Notes: generated by a model from the sequence alone, not told the origin. A stretch of 64,000 bases of DNA from Legionella parisiensis (GCF_001467945.1 NZ_LNYQ01000006.1:185491-249490); one strand, 5' to 3'. Counted from the first letter of the stretch, positions 35,644 through 44,652 are shown. Numbers and translations are program-made.

Positions 35644-37278
35644 ATGGCTAAGAAATTAAAAACAATAGTTAAAACAGGCACCACAACAACCACTAAAGAA
35701 GAAAGTCTTCACTCAGATCATCATCCCCAACTATTCGGTAAAACATTAATCTGGAATATAGATAAAGATAATGCCAATGATGATTTGGAAATGAAAGCTT
35801 TTGCCATCGCCCAAAAAATTAACAAAGGAGAGGTTACGAGTGGCATGTTGCAGGAAGTGCCTCATGATTCCCAAGAAAAATTAATCGCTAATATCCAGAA
35901 GTATTTAGATCCCAAGCAAAAATTGAGCATGAGGTACAATCAAAATGGTACTCATCTTTTTGGAAATCTCACGTTCAGTTGTAATCCAGTTACACCTACC
36001 CCTAATCAAGGATTAGAAAAAGATGTCAAAAAGCTACAACAAAAATATGAAGATTCAGGTGCATCTAAGGGACAGGTTTTAATCACATTAGTCGAAGATG
36101 AGAATGGCAAAAAAAGGCTTTTGGTCAATGTGCATGCAGAAAGCCCTCCAAAACCTGGAGCTCCTCTAAGAACGCGTCATCCTCCAACTCCTCGAGTTGA
36201 TCTTAATCAAGTGATGAAAGATATGGAGCAGTTCAGAAAAAATCATAGGGATATCGATGTGGTTGTGGGTGGCGATATGAATAAAGGACGTAAGAGTTTG
36301 CCTAAGGAAATGCCCAACTATAAATCGAATCCCAATTTTAGATATCAACACAGTGAACCGAATACGGCATTTAAACAAGACGGGGCAGGTGTTGCTGTGG
36401 ACGCTGTTTTCTCTACGGAACAAGGAGTTGATTTAAAAACACAAAAGGATATGAATTTTTTTAATAGAGATTTTGAGGAAGCATTTGATAAAAGCAAAAA
36501 AGAAAAAGAGAAATTAGCACAACCAGAAAAAATGAAGCCGATAGATGATTTGCAAAAAAAACTTAAACGCAGTCCTGCTTTTACCAGCGCAACGGTGCAT
36601 ACGGGTCATTATCAGCAAGAAATTAAGCCAGATACCCAACAGGATTTTCCTGTAAAATTAGTTTTTCAAGATGCACGCCAAGCGCGGCAATTTACCAATC
36701 TCGTTTCGCTAAGGGATAAGGAAAAGTTATTTCAAAATGAACATGAAGTTTATCTAACTCAGGGAGCAGTTGCTAAGATATTAACCCTTGATATTAATCA
36801 ACCCAAACTTGCATTTACTCATGTAATGCAGGGGCATCAAGATGAAAAACCTTCGAAACAAAGAACAGAAGAATTACAACAAAAATGTGTGGAACAAATA
36901 AAAGCAGTAAAAGGGGTACAAATTTCTGCAGCACCTACTGTTAAATATGAAAATACGAAAATACGTCAAGACACTCGTGGGGAAATAGACTATTCCATAC
37001 AACTGACCTTTGCGAGTAAGGAGGAAGCTCGCGCGTTTAGTGATGCGATGGGTTATAAAAATAAAACTTTATTATTTCAAGACGGTAATAAAGTGTATAT
37101 TGCAAAAGATGCTGAAGCTGACTTTCTTAAAAAGATGTGTAAACCGGAAAATAGCGCAAGTTTCAAAACACATTTAGCAACGCTCAAATCATCATCACCA
37201 CCATTATCACAACCTAAGGAATTGGTAGAAGATGTTGAGATGAGTGCACCTAAAAGTGCCAAGGGACCGCTATCTTAA
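35644..37278 (+). CDS. EEP (DNase I-like) fold protein, candidate effector
   Basis: 544 residues, no signal peptide. The N-terminal 260 residues follow the endonuclease/exonuclease/phosphatase plan: LIWNID (Asn38), MLQEV (Glu71), NVHAE (His164), VVGGDMNKG (Asp211, Asn213) and VDAVFS (Asp253). The final SDH motif of the family is not clear. Two related segments follow, at about 310-390 and 420-500, each with DFPVKLVFQDARQARQF or DYSIQLTFASKEEARAF, so they look like a duplicated small domain. Targets could be nucleic acid or inositol phosphates. The polar, Lys-rich tail fits a Dot/Icm substrate; that is inference. AGGG precedes the ATG. Confidence 0.7.
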   Translation: MAKKLKTIVKTGTTTTTKEESLHSDHHPQLFGKTLIWNIDKDNANDDLEMKAFAIAQKINKGEVTSGMLQEVPHDSQEKLIANIQKYLDPKQKLSMRYNQNGTHLFGNLTFSCNPVTPTPNQGLEKDVKKLQQKYEDSGASKGQVLITLVEDENGKKRLLVNVHAESPPKPGAPLRTRHPPTPRVDLNQVMKDMEQFRKNHRDIDVVVGGDMNKGRKSLPKEMPNYKSNPNFRYQHSEPNTAFKQDGAGVAVDAVFSTEQGVDLKTQKDMNFFNRDFEEAFDKSKKEKEKLAQPEKMKPIDDLQKKLKRSPAFTSATVHTGHYQQEIKPDTQQDFPVKLVFQDARQARQFTNLVSLRDKEKLFQNEHEVYLTQGAVAKILTLDINQPKLAFTHVMQGHQDEKPSKQRTEELQQKCVEQIKAVKGVQISAAPTVKYENTKIRQDTRGEIDYSIQLTFASKEEARAFSDAMGYKNKTLLFQDGNKVYIAKDAEADFLKKMCKPENSASFKTHLATLKSSSPPLSQPKELVEDVEMSAPKSAKGPLS

Positions 37279-37517
37279 TGTTTTTTTTCTGCGAGAGGCT
37301 AATGTGCCTCAATAAGTTTGTTCAAGGATTTGACCATATAAACCAATTGCAGCATGAGCTTGTTCCATGATCGAGGAAATACATATAAATTTTAAGTAGA
37401 TATAATGCTTATAATTTTTCACCTCAAAGCAGTTGATTTAATTGAAAGTAAACAAAAAGTTAGTGTTGGTTTTTTAAAGAGTTTGAGGATTGCCTTGATT
37501 AGTTTTCAGAGTTTCTT

Positions 37518-37658
37518 GTGCAGCAGAACAAGATTAAAGTAGATGCTAAGCAAGTCGAGAACTTTTTTGATTTGAAGAAGAGACTTACTGGCATAAAACT
37601 GGATTACACAGACTATCAGGAGGTTGAGCAGGCAATTAAATCTTTTTCTATTTCGTAG
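37518..37658 (+). pseudogene. possible gene remnant
   Basis: A 46-residue frame from GTG (VQQNKIKVDAKQVENFFDLK...) to a TAG at 37656. It reads like a natural helical protein tail, but no long frame leads into it and the flanking sequence is stop-rich. It is the only coding-like material in the 37279-37663 gap. Probably the end of a decayed gene. Confidence 0.3.
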
Positions 37659-37663
37659 CAAAA

Positions 37664-38554
37664 CTAAACAAATTGCATTGGGTTCGGAGCATAAAAATCA
37701 AGAAAAGCTCTAATCTTGGGTAGCTCAGATCCATGAGGTTGATAAAAAGTAAAAATTTCATATCGCTTAAATTCGATTTCCGGAAGAACTTGTATTAGTG
37801 TTTTTTCCTTCAGTGCATTTTCAACCAGTCTATCACCCGTTAAAAAAAGACCTATTCCGTTTTTACATGCCTGGTTTAGTGCATTAAAGTCATCCATAAA
37901 AAGTATTGGTTTGGGACAGGATAGGTACGTACCATTGTTTAATGGGAGTTCTGTAGCAGGTTTTCTTAAACTATGTGAAATAAAAGGAAATGACATCAGA
38001 TCAGAAGCATGAACAGGCATCCCATATTGTTCAATTAAGCCTGGCGCTGCACAAAGAATATTGGTAACAGGACGCATCTTTCTATATTTTAATTGATCAG
38101 TAATAGGTGGAATCTCAGGAAAGCCAACCATCACATCGATGTCTTTTCGTGCCAAATCATTATCTTGCTCAGAGAATAAAAACTCACACTCAATTAAGGG
38201 ATATTGCTCAGTAAAATCAGAAAGTCTATCTAAAATTAACTCACTTGCAAGAATGGTCGAAACCAAAATAGTTATTTGACCCTGAGGAACTGTGTGTCGG
38301 GATTCAACAAATCGTTCAATGAGTTGGGTTTCTTGAAGTAATCTCTGACATTTTTCCAAAAGTAGGATACCAAATAAAGTCAGCTGCACTTTGCGTGTGT
38401 CTCGAATAAAGAGTTTTTCACCCAATTGATATTCCAGATTTTTAATTTGCTTGCTTACAGCAGTTGCCGTGATACTCAAATCCTCTGCGGCGCGATTGTA
38501 ATTGAGGTGCTCTGCAACTTTTATGAAACATCTTATTTGGGCAAGATTGAACAT
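37664..38554 (-). CDS. LysR-family transcriptional regulator
   Basis: 296 residues with the standard N-terminal helix-turn-helix (HLNYNRAAEDLSITATAVSKQI, then YQLGEKLFIRDTRKVQLTLFG) and a ligand-binding domain. It is divergent from the VOC-family gene at 38684, and the shared 129 bases hold a perfect 23-base palindrome. It therefore most likely controls the VOC gene and itself. The DNA recognition region (TATAVSKQIKNLEYQLG) is of the usual type. Inducer unknown. Confidence 0.93.
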   Translation of the reverse strand: MFNLAQIRCFIKVAEHLNYNRAAEDLSITATAVSKQIKNLEYQLGEKLFIRDTRKVQLTLFGILLLEKCQRLLQETQLIERFVESRHTVPQGQITILVSTILASELILDRLSDFTEQYPLIECEFLFSEQDNDLARKDIDVMVGFPEIPPITDQLKYRKMRPVTNILCAAPGLIEQYGMPVHASDLMSFPFISHSLRKPATELPLNNGTYLSCPKPILFMDDFNALNQACKNGIGLFLTGDRLVENALKEKTLIQVLPEIEFKRYEIFTFYQPHGSELPKIRAFLDFYAPNPMQFV

Positions 38555-38585
38555 AGTAAAACATTGGTTATTAAATATATGCTTA

Positions 38586-38608
38586 ATTATAAACTAAAAG
38601 TTTATAAT
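38586..38608. promoter_or_regulatory. perfect palindromic LysR operator
   Basis: ATTATAAACT-AAA-AGTTTATAAT: 10-base arms with a 3-base centre, all exact. It lies 32 bases upstream of the LysR start and 76 bases before the divergent VOC gene. This fits the T-N11-A type dyads bound by LysR proteins. Confidence 0.7.
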
Positions 38609-38683
38609 GGTAGAAATAATATTGATTAATACTGGAACAATAAAGCTGTAGAATATAAATTAATCAAGCAATAGAGGTATATT

Positions 38684-39061
38684 ATGAAATATAAATATCA
38701 TCACGTGGGAATACCGGTAACTGAACCCCGTTCTGGCGAGCGTTACAGTCCTGTTATGGATATGTATACTTCGGGAGGGGAATTCCCAGGACGAATTCAA
38801 TATCATCGATTTGGTCCTAATTGCCCTTTGCATAAGCTGATTCAAACTAAACCACATGTAGCTTTTAAGGTGGATAATATTGATAATGCGATAAAGGGGA
38901 AACATGTTCTACTAGAACCTTATTTCCCATTAAAAAATTTTAGAGTGGCAATGATAGAAGAAAATGGGGTCATAATTGAGTTCATTGAAACAAGTTTATC
39001 TGAAGATGAAATATGGGATGATTCAAAGCACCAGGATTCAATGTTGTATCCTAAAGAATAA
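38684..39061 (+). CDS. VOC (glyoxalase/bleomycin-resistance-like) protein
   Basis: 125 residues. The vicinal oxygen chelate plan is visible: YKYHHVGIPV at the start (metal His), PHVAFKVDNIDNAIKGKHVLLEPY in the centre, and RVAMIEENGVIIEFIE at the end (metal Glu). Such proteins act on small reactive metabolites or bind drugs. Being next to a LysR regulator with a shared operator, it is probably induced by its own substrate. Substrate unknown. Confidence 0.82.
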   Translation: MKYKYHHVGIPVTEPRSGERYSPVMDMYTSGGEFPGRIQYHRFGPNCPLHKLIQTKPHVAFKVDNIDNAIKGKHVLLEPYFPLKNFRVAMIEENGVIIEFIETSLSEDEIWDDSKHQDSMLYPKE

Positions 39062-39151
39062 CCTGGTCTCGCTGTTTGCAGCCAGGAACTATTTGAGCTC
39101 AGTTACCGGTCATCATAGCGGGTATTGTGCAGATCATATATAATTTATAAT

Positions 39152-39195
39152 GTGAGGACGACCTCACCCATTACGGTTGCATGCGGGACGGCCCG
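39152..39195 (+). promoter_or_regulatory. guanidine-II (mini-ykkC) riboswitch
   Basis: Two short hairpins with ACGR tetraloops: GTGAGG-ACGA-CCTCAC (39152-39167) and CGGG-ACGG-CCCG (39184-39195), 16 bases apart. The second ends nine bases before the AAGGAGG of the exporter. The TATAAT at 39139-39144 would start the RNA right at the first hairpin. Guanidine binding is known to join the two loops and free the ribosome binding site. Confidence 0.93.
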
Positions 39196-39214
39196 GTTTT
39201 TGAAAGGAGGCTGT

Positions 39215-39529
39215 ATGGCCTGGGTTCTATTAGTTTTCGCTGGTCTATTTGAAGTCGTCTGGGCTTTTTCTATGAAACAATCTCTTGGTTTTACTAAGAT
39301 TTTACCTAGCATCATTACGATTGTAACGATGATTGCTAGTTTTGTTCTCTTATCCATATCAATGAAAACTCTTTCATTAGGAACAGCGTACACGATTTGG
39401 ACCGGTATCGGGGCCGTCGGGGCTTTCCTGGTCGGTCTCATCATTTTGGGAGATCCAGTAAATCCCATGCGAATTATTGCGGCAATGTTGATTGTATGTG
39501 GTCTTGTAATGATGAAGCTGTCTTCATAA
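39215..39529 (+). CDS. sugE: guanidinium exporter Gdx (SugE), SMR family
   Basis: 104 residues, four membrane helices. The SMR active-site Glu lies in helix 1 (FAGLFEVVWAFSMKQS). The SugE/Gdx subgroup pattern continues with SLGTAYTIWTGIGAVGAFLVG and ends VCGLVMMKLSS. It exports guanidinium in exchange for protons as an antiparallel dimer. Control by the guanidine-II riboswitch directly upstream confirms the Gdx subgroup. AAGGAGG is placed ideally before ATG 39215; longer frames to 39125 run through the riboswitch and are not real. Confidence 0.95.
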   Translation: MAWVLLVFAGLFEVVWAFSMKQSLGFTKILPSIITIVTMIASFVLLSISMKTLSLGTAYTIWTGIGAVGAFLVGLIILGDPVNPMRIIAAMLIVCGLVMMKLSS

Positions 39530-39552
39530 ACAGGAGTCAGTATCACTTGAAA

Positions 39553-39583
39553 AACCAATTAACAGGAAATCTGTTAATTGGTT
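39553..39583. terminator. bidirectional terminator
   Basis: AACCAATTAACAG-gaaat-CTGTTAATTGGTT: a perfect 13-bp stem between the convergent genes sugE and 39601. TTTTTC follows on the reverse strand, making it a good terminator for the gene at 39601. Confidence 0.75.
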
Positions 39584-39600
39584 TGGGAATGTAAATTAAA

Positions 39601-39942
39601 TCAAGCATACATCGTGTGCCGGATTTCTTCGAATCGAGCCTGATCTTGTTCTTGCATTTTTTCAGCTGCTTGCAACTCTTCTTGCTCTTGTTCTTGCTGG
39701 GTTTTTAGTTTCAAGAGTTCAATCATATTCTGCGTTTTTAATTCTTGCAAAATAGCAGCCAATAAAATGTCAGTTGTAGTTTGTAAACTGATTTCTTGAG
39801 GGTGTTGTGTTTTTTGTGCTCCTTGCATTTCTAATGAGGGAGTAATTTTTTTTTGATTAAAAAAACGCTGTGATCTCGAATTAGAATCAGGTTGTTTTGA
39901 TCTATTTCCATTTTTTAGACGAGCATTTTCTTTTTTAGCCAT
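39601..39942 (-). CDS. Gln/Glu-rich coiled-coil protein
   Basis: 113 residues: a basic polar N-terminus (MAKKENARLKNGNRSKQP) and a C-terminal coiled coil of some 50 residues rich in Gln and Glu (LLKLKTQQEQEQEELQAAEK). AAGGAGATCACC is well placed before the ATG, which supports real translation. No family recognised; small charged helical proteins of this kind are frequent in Legionella. Confidence 0.65.
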   Translation of the reverse strand: MAKKENARLKNGNRSKQPDSNSRSQRFFNQKKITPSLEMQGAQKTQHPQEISLQTTTDILLAAILQELKTQNMIELLKLKTQQEQEQEELQAAEKMQEQDQARFEEIRHTMYA

Positions 39943-40205
39943 GGTGATCTCCTTTTCCTTGTGAGTCCCCTTCAGATTAATATGAATATTGGTTTAAATG
40001 CAAATGTTTTTTTCAATGTTGGTAAATTTTGCTTCTTTATTTCCAATAGTGCTCATATTGGTGTTATATGACCTATTTGCTTCAATTTTAACAATAAATA
40101 TCCAGGATAATGAACTGAAAATAATACGTAAAGTTAATGCTCTGCGTAATAATAATCCTATTTGTGTGAAATATAATAGAAATTTACAAATAGATGAACA
40201 ACTAA

Positions 40206-42848
40206 ATGGCAGAATCTATTAAATTTGTTGTAAACGGAGAAAGTGCAGGGACAATTGAAGTGATTATTGATAATACTTCATCAGAACTCACTGCAACTTT
40301 CATCTATAAGCCAAATCCAGAAACACCTATCCCGAAAGAAATGTTATTAGGCTATCGTGATTCTTCTGGGAAAGGTCATATGATTTTGATGACAGAGGAT
40401 AGTGGTCAATGGATCGCAAAAAGGTGTATCGAGCCAAATGAAAGCAGCGATTTTTTCATGCATCCTGATGTGAAACCGGGAGAATTGCATCAAAAGCCCA
40501 ATATTATCAATAAAATTGCCTTATCAGATGGAAAAATTGTCATCTCTGTGTATGAAAATCCTGAGTTGAACAAGAAAAATAAAGGAAGCATGCAAAATCG
40601 TGTGCTTAATGCAGAAGGTATTTTAAGTGAGCCAGTAGACAAAAGTTATCAATCAGGCTCTGGAGAGCAGTTAGTTGAAGTTTATTTTCCGGCGGGTTAT
40701 GGGGCAGCCCCTAAAGAGTATGGTATGCAAGTAATGCTGGATGGTGATATGCACTTACACCAAGATGCTTTTGGAAATAGAATGGGCACAATGGACATTT
40801 TAGATAATTTAATTGCTGAAGGCAAAATGGAGCCCATTATTGCTGTATTTGTATCACCTACACAACCCACCATGGAAATGGGGAAATGGGTATCGATGCC
40901 ACGACTTAAAGAATATGGCTGTGATCTGCAAACAGATGCGATGCTTACTAAAATTCCAGAAGCCTTAAGGCAAGCGGGTATCTCAGTCACACGTGATCTC
41001 CAAAAAATAGGTTTGTGTGGCCAAAGCATGGGGGGGCTTCAAGCACTGTATACCGCTAAAATGCATCCTGATATTTATGGACTAGTGATTGCTCAATCGC
41101 CTGCTGTTTGGTGGGGACCATCCTCTCTACGATTAAGTGGTGAAGAGTCGACTGTTCCGGTTCGATATGAGGATGATCAAACTTGGCGTGCCCCTCTGGC
41201 AAATAAGGAAGAACAGCGCTACTTGTTGCATATGATACAGACTGGTTATGATGCACTTTCCAACCGGGAAGTACCGAAAGGAGAACCCCATATTTATCTC
41301 CAGGCAGGGATCTTGGAAACAGGTGACTGTGGACTAGGTGATGAACCCTTAACCCAAGCAACCCTGTCATTAGCTCAAGAGTTACATGTTGAATGCAGAC
41401 TGCACAATGGGGGACACACTGCAGAGTCATGGGCGACCGGACTTGCTGTACAGCTGCCTCAAGCACATCCTAGGCTGACTGCTTTGAAGGAGAATCAGCT
41501 TGATTCAGTTCCGAAGACTGAAGCGGGCGCAATTGATTTAACTAAAGCCGAGCGCATTGCTGAAGGAGGGACTCATGTACTTTATCGATTTTCAGAAGCC
41601 CCTTTTGTAATTAAAGTAATGAAACAAAATCCAAACCCTAAAGATCTTGAAGAGTTAGAAAAAAAATATGCTGTTTTATACGAATGTTTTGACAAAGATG
41701 GAAAACAGCGATGCATTCGCGAGAATCATATTATTCTTCCGGTCCAGCTTCCGGGAAAAGATCCTCAAAACGCAGCTTTATCAATCGTTCCATATGAAAA
41801 ATGTTTCAAATCTAAAGTAAAATTTGATTTTAAAATAGAACCTGCCGAACTGGATCCTTACTTAATGGAGCACAATAAAGAGTTGTTTGGTAAGGCACAT
41901 AAAGCGCTCATACATAAAAATGACTCTGAATCCAGTTTCGATCTCAATGATTATCCGTTCATTGATGAGCGAATTGGGGCAATTTTGCAACGCTTAGATA
42001 GTGATCCTACGCTCAGAGATGTAATGATTGAGTTCCTAACCCATTATCGTGATTTTTATCAAAAGACTGGGATTATTATGGATGCTATGGGGTTTGAAAA
42101 TATCCTTTTTTTTAAAGATGAATATGATGATTGGCAATTTAAAGTAGGAAGTGTGATTAAACATGATACTGGAAAATACACGAATGAATTGTTTGATGCA
42201 TTACGCCATGAACGGAAAGTTGATTTAGATAGTTTTGTTAACTTTACCCACGCTTATTTTTCACCGGCGAACATTAGGGCGGTTAATGTATGTGCCATGA
42301 AACTTAACCTGGATCCTGTGATTTATGATGTGATTATTGATGCACACGATTTATTTAAAATATCCTTGGCATTATCGATACCAGAACGGATGCTTGCTTA
42401 TGCGCGGCATGGTGATTTTGAAAAAATGAAGCAAATTCTCCATGAATATAAAGGCGAGCTATGCTTTAGTCATAAAGATTTCTGGGCATATTCTTTAATC
42501 GCTGATGAATACATCAAACATGCGCAGACCCCTGAAGCCCTGCAAACTTATCTTTATATTGTGAGCCAATTACCGGTGATTTTTCCTGAAAACAAAGAGG
42601 ATGCACAACGGGTACAGGATGCAAAAAAAGCACTTATTGAGCGAAACAACGTACATAGTAAAAAAATAGCTCTCCATGAAGAGCTCACAAAGTCCGTTCC
42701 GGATTTTAAATTTAGGAATAGGGTATCCATGCCACCTAGAGAAAAGACTAACAACACTGAATCAGTGACACACAATTATAAAAAACAACTGCAGCAGACA
42801 AAAACTGACGACCTTCATGATACTCAGCGTTTCATTCTTGAGCAGTAA
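40206..42848 (+). CDS. Fes-like esterase fused to a kinase-like region
   Basis: 880 residues, no signal peptide. Residues about 130-430 form an alpha/beta hydrolase of the enterochelin-esterase type (VEVYFPAGYG; MLDGD; nucleophile Ser274 in GQSMGG; His404 in NGGHTAESW). From about 445 a second part begins with IAEGGTHVLYRFSEAPFVIKVMK, like a P-loop strand and the ATP-binding Lys of protein kinase folds. Later MDAMGFENILFFKDE resembles a degenerate catalytic loop (D and N kept, spacing one residue longer). The DFG position is not clear. The tail from 680 is helical. The fusion is unusual and fits a translocated effector. No clear ribosome binding site before ATG 40206. Confidence 0.72.
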   Translation: MAESIKFVVNGESAGTIEVIIDNTSSELTATFIYKPNPETPIPKEMLLGYRDSSGKGHMILMTEDSGQWIAKRCIEPNESSDFFMHPDVKPGELHQKPNIINKIALSDGKIVISVYENPELNKKNKGSMQNRVLNAEGILSEPVDKSYQSGSGEQLVEVYFPAGYGAAPKEYGMQVMLDGDMHLHQDAFGNRMGTMDILDNLIAEGKMEPIIAVFVSPTQPTMEMGKWVSMPRLKEYGCDLQTDAMLTKIPEALRQAGISVTRDLQKIGLCGQSMGGLQALYTAKMHPDIYGLVIAQSPAVWWGPSSLRLSGEESTVPVRYEDDQTWRAPLANKEEQRYLLHMIQTGYDALSNREVPKGEPHIYLQAGILETGDCGLGDEPLTQATLSLAQELHVECRLHNGGHTAESWATGLAVQLPQAHPRLTALKENQLDSVPKTEAGAIDLTKAERIAEGGTHVLYRFSEAPFVIKVMKQNPNPKDLEELEKKYAVLYECFDKDGKQRCIRENHIILPVQLPGKDPQNAALSIVPYEKCFKSKVKFDFKIEPAELDPYLMEHNKELFGKAHKALIHKNDSESSFDLNDYPFIDERIGAILQRLDSDPTLRDVMIEFLTHYRDFYQKTGIIMDAMGFENILFFKDEYDDWQFKVGSVIKHDTGKYTNELFDALRHERKVDLDSFVNFTHAYFSPANIRAVNVCAMKLNLDPVIYDVIIDAHDLFKISLALSIPERMLAYARHGDFEKMKQILHEYKGELCFSHKDFWAYSLIADEYIKHAQTPEALQTYLYIVSQLPVIFPENKEDAQRVQDAKKALIERNNVHSKKIALHEELTKSVPDFKFRNRVSMPPREKTNNTESVTHNYKKQLQQTKTDDLHDTQRFILEQ

Positions 42849-42855
42849 CAGTAAT

Positions 42856-42902
42856 AAGGTCTACTGATTATAATAAGAATGCAGTATAGGTACGTAGACC
42901 TT
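42856..42902. terminator. inverted repeat after the esterase-fusion gene
   Basis: AAGGTCTAC and GTAGACCTT are exact reverse complements separated by 29 bases, starting eight bases past the stop. No U-run; could end or stabilise the transcript. Confidence 0.4.
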
Positions 42903-42985
42903 CTAAAAATCGCTCAGCATTGTATTAATTTTATAAAAATATCCAATATAATGCTGTTTTGAAAAAAATTGCTGGAGAGCTAGGG

Positions 42986-43930
42986 ATGGCTAGTGCAAGT
43001 GGTACAAAGGTACAATCAAATGAGCAGGATCTAAAATTAAATTATAAAGAAAAGTTTAATATTGATGTTGCCAGTGGGTTAATTGCAGGCGTATCCAACT
43101 CAGGGCTTTTTAATCCTTGGGATCGCGCTTTGTATTTATCGGTGAAATATAACCGTCCTTTTCTATCAGTACAAAATTTTAAATCTCCATATCAGGGGTT
43201 TTCTCAAGCATTAGTGCAACGTGCGTTTCTTGGAAGTATTTACTATATTGCTCAAGGAGAGCTCAAATCGTACCTTTTTCCTTATCTGCATCATGATTTA
43301 GGTTTGAGCCAAGCTGTTGCCCAATGGTATGTAGGTATGGCTGCAGGAAGTATTGGAGGTGCATTGACCAATAGTATTTCTGCTATTAAATATCATACAT
43401 GGGGACAAGAAAGCGCATCTTTTCGCTCAAGCGCTCGTGATATGAGGACTCTTGGAGGTATTAGACCTTTTCTAAAGGGAACTTCGGCAACAATGACACG
43501 CGATATGATCTTTGGAAGTACTTATGAAATGTTACGTAGTTTGATGAAAACAACGAGCAAAAGTTCAGGAAATAAAGCTTCTGGAGCGAATCAGTCGTAT
43601 GCTGAGTTTCTCTATAATGCAAGCGCAGCTGCAGTGGCCACCCTTGCATCAAGTCCATTTAATTACGTTCGCAACATGCAATATGCAACGCCTCCAAATC
43701 TCAAGCCGCCATCTGCAGGTAAGGTATTTATTAAAGTGTGGTATGAATCAGAAACACCACAACAATCCTTCTTAAGTCGATTGAGTTTTTTTCAGCAACG
43801 ATTCAGAATTGGATGGGGTACAGCACGAGTTGCAGTCGGAATGGCTGTTGGTCAAAAATTATTTGATTCTACTCAAGCACACCTGAGTAATTTATTTTCA
43901 GATACCTCAGAGAACCGTTTGAAAAAATAA
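42986..43930 (+). CDS. lncP: mitochondrial carrier-family protein (LncP-like effector)
   Basis: 314 residues. Three repeats of a two-helix mitochondrial carrier module are visible, beginning SGLIAGVSNSGLFNPWDRAL, MAAGSIGGALTNSISAIKY and AAAVATLASSPFNYVRNM. The Px[DN]xx[KR]-type turns are degenerate in the first two and clean in the third. Mitochondrial carriers are eukaryotic; the known bacterial example is LncP of L. pneumophila, a Dot/Icm effector placed in host mitochondria that moves nucleotides. This protein most likely does the same. GGAGAGCTAGGG precedes ATG 42986; a TTG at 42959 is unlikely. TATAAT at 42947-42952 may be its -10 box. Confidence 0.82.
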   Translation: MASASGTKVQSNEQDLKLNYKEKFNIDVASGLIAGVSNSGLFNPWDRALYLSVKYNRPFLSVQNFKSPYQGFSQALVQRAFLGSIYYIAQGELKSYLFPYLHHDLGLSQAVAQWYVGMAAGSIGGALTNSISAIKYHTWGQESASFRSSARDMRTLGGIRPFLKGTSATMTRDMIFGSTYEMLRSLMKTTSKSSGNKASGANQSYAEFLYNASAAAVATLASSPFNYVRNMQYATPPNLKPPSAGKVFIKVWYESETPQQSFLSRLSFFQQRFRIGWGTARVAVGMAVGQKLFDSTQAHLSNLFSDTSENRLKK

Positions 43931-44026
43931 TTAACTAAGAAAGCGTAGTTTGGGAGTAACTAGACAAATCAAAATTATTCCCTTGTGTTTTTAGCATGTT
44001 ACTTAAAAATATAGGAGAGTTTTTAA

Positions 44027-44431
44027 ATGAACCAATATACAGGGGAGTGTTTGTGTGGCGCATGCCGCTACGTGATTACAGGGCACGCGCCTGCAGCAAT
44101 GTATTTGTGTCATTGCAGTCGATGTAGAAAAGAAACTGGTTCAATTCATGGAGCTAATGTTTTTTTTAATGATGCACAATTATCTTGGGAAAGAGGTGAA
44201 AAAAATATCGGCTATTTCAAACTAAAAAATACAAGAAAGGAACGTATGTTTTGCACGACGTGTGGAAGCCCCCTTCCTAGACAAAATGGAAAAGGTAATG
44301 TGATTTTACCAGCAGGGACTCTGGATAATAATACGTATCTAGAGCCAACCGCTCATATTTTTTATGCAAGTCGAGCATCCTGGGAAGATAAACTGGCGTA
44401 CTTGCAACACTTTGATGAGTTGCCAAAATGA
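44027..44431 (+). CDS. GFA-family zinc protein
   Basis: 134 residues. The zinc-binding cysteines of the glutathione-dependent formaldehyde-activating (GFA) family are all present: GECLCGACRY, LCHCSRCRKETGS and FCTTCGSPLP. The family was named for a formaldehyde-glutathione enzyme, but most members have unknown substrates. TAGGAG lies upstream of the ATG at suitable spacing. It sits as a lone metabolic gene among effector-like genes. Confidence 0.92.
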   Translation: MNQYTGECLCGACRYVITGHAPAAMYLCHCSRCRKETGSIHGANVFFNDAQLSWERGEKNIGYFKLKNTRKERMFCTTCGSPLPRQNGKGNVILPAGTLDNNTYLEPTAHIFYASRASWEDKLAYLQHFDELPK

Positions 44432-44652
44432 GACTGAAGCGGGTTAAAAATTTTTTAAACTTAATGTGTTAAATTCAAGAGTTTTAGTGATAGGACTCAC
44501 AACATGATCTAATATTTGCGGTATTCACACCCTATTTATATTTTAATTCAACTCGGGGATAGTTTTTTTGAGCGCATGCACTTCATAATATTCAAAATGA
44601 TTAATATATGATCTATAATATCAGGTTTAGAGCATTTGAGAGAAAGGGATAT

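Noticed and set aside
39125-39214. Longer N-terminus for the SugE gene
   Set aside because: The added codons are the riboswitch hairpins; the start with AAGGAGG at 39215 is clear.
39998-40222. 74-residue frame with a hydrophobic N-terminus before the esterase-fusion gene
   Set aside because: No ribosome binding site, overlaps the next gene in another frame, and the second half is low-complexity; most likely untranslated upstream sequence.
44460-44475. cTTAATgTGTTAA-like sequence resembling a PmrA box before the 44653 gene
   Set aside because: Match is loose, and the distance of about 180 bases to the gene is long; AT-rich DNA gives many such matches.
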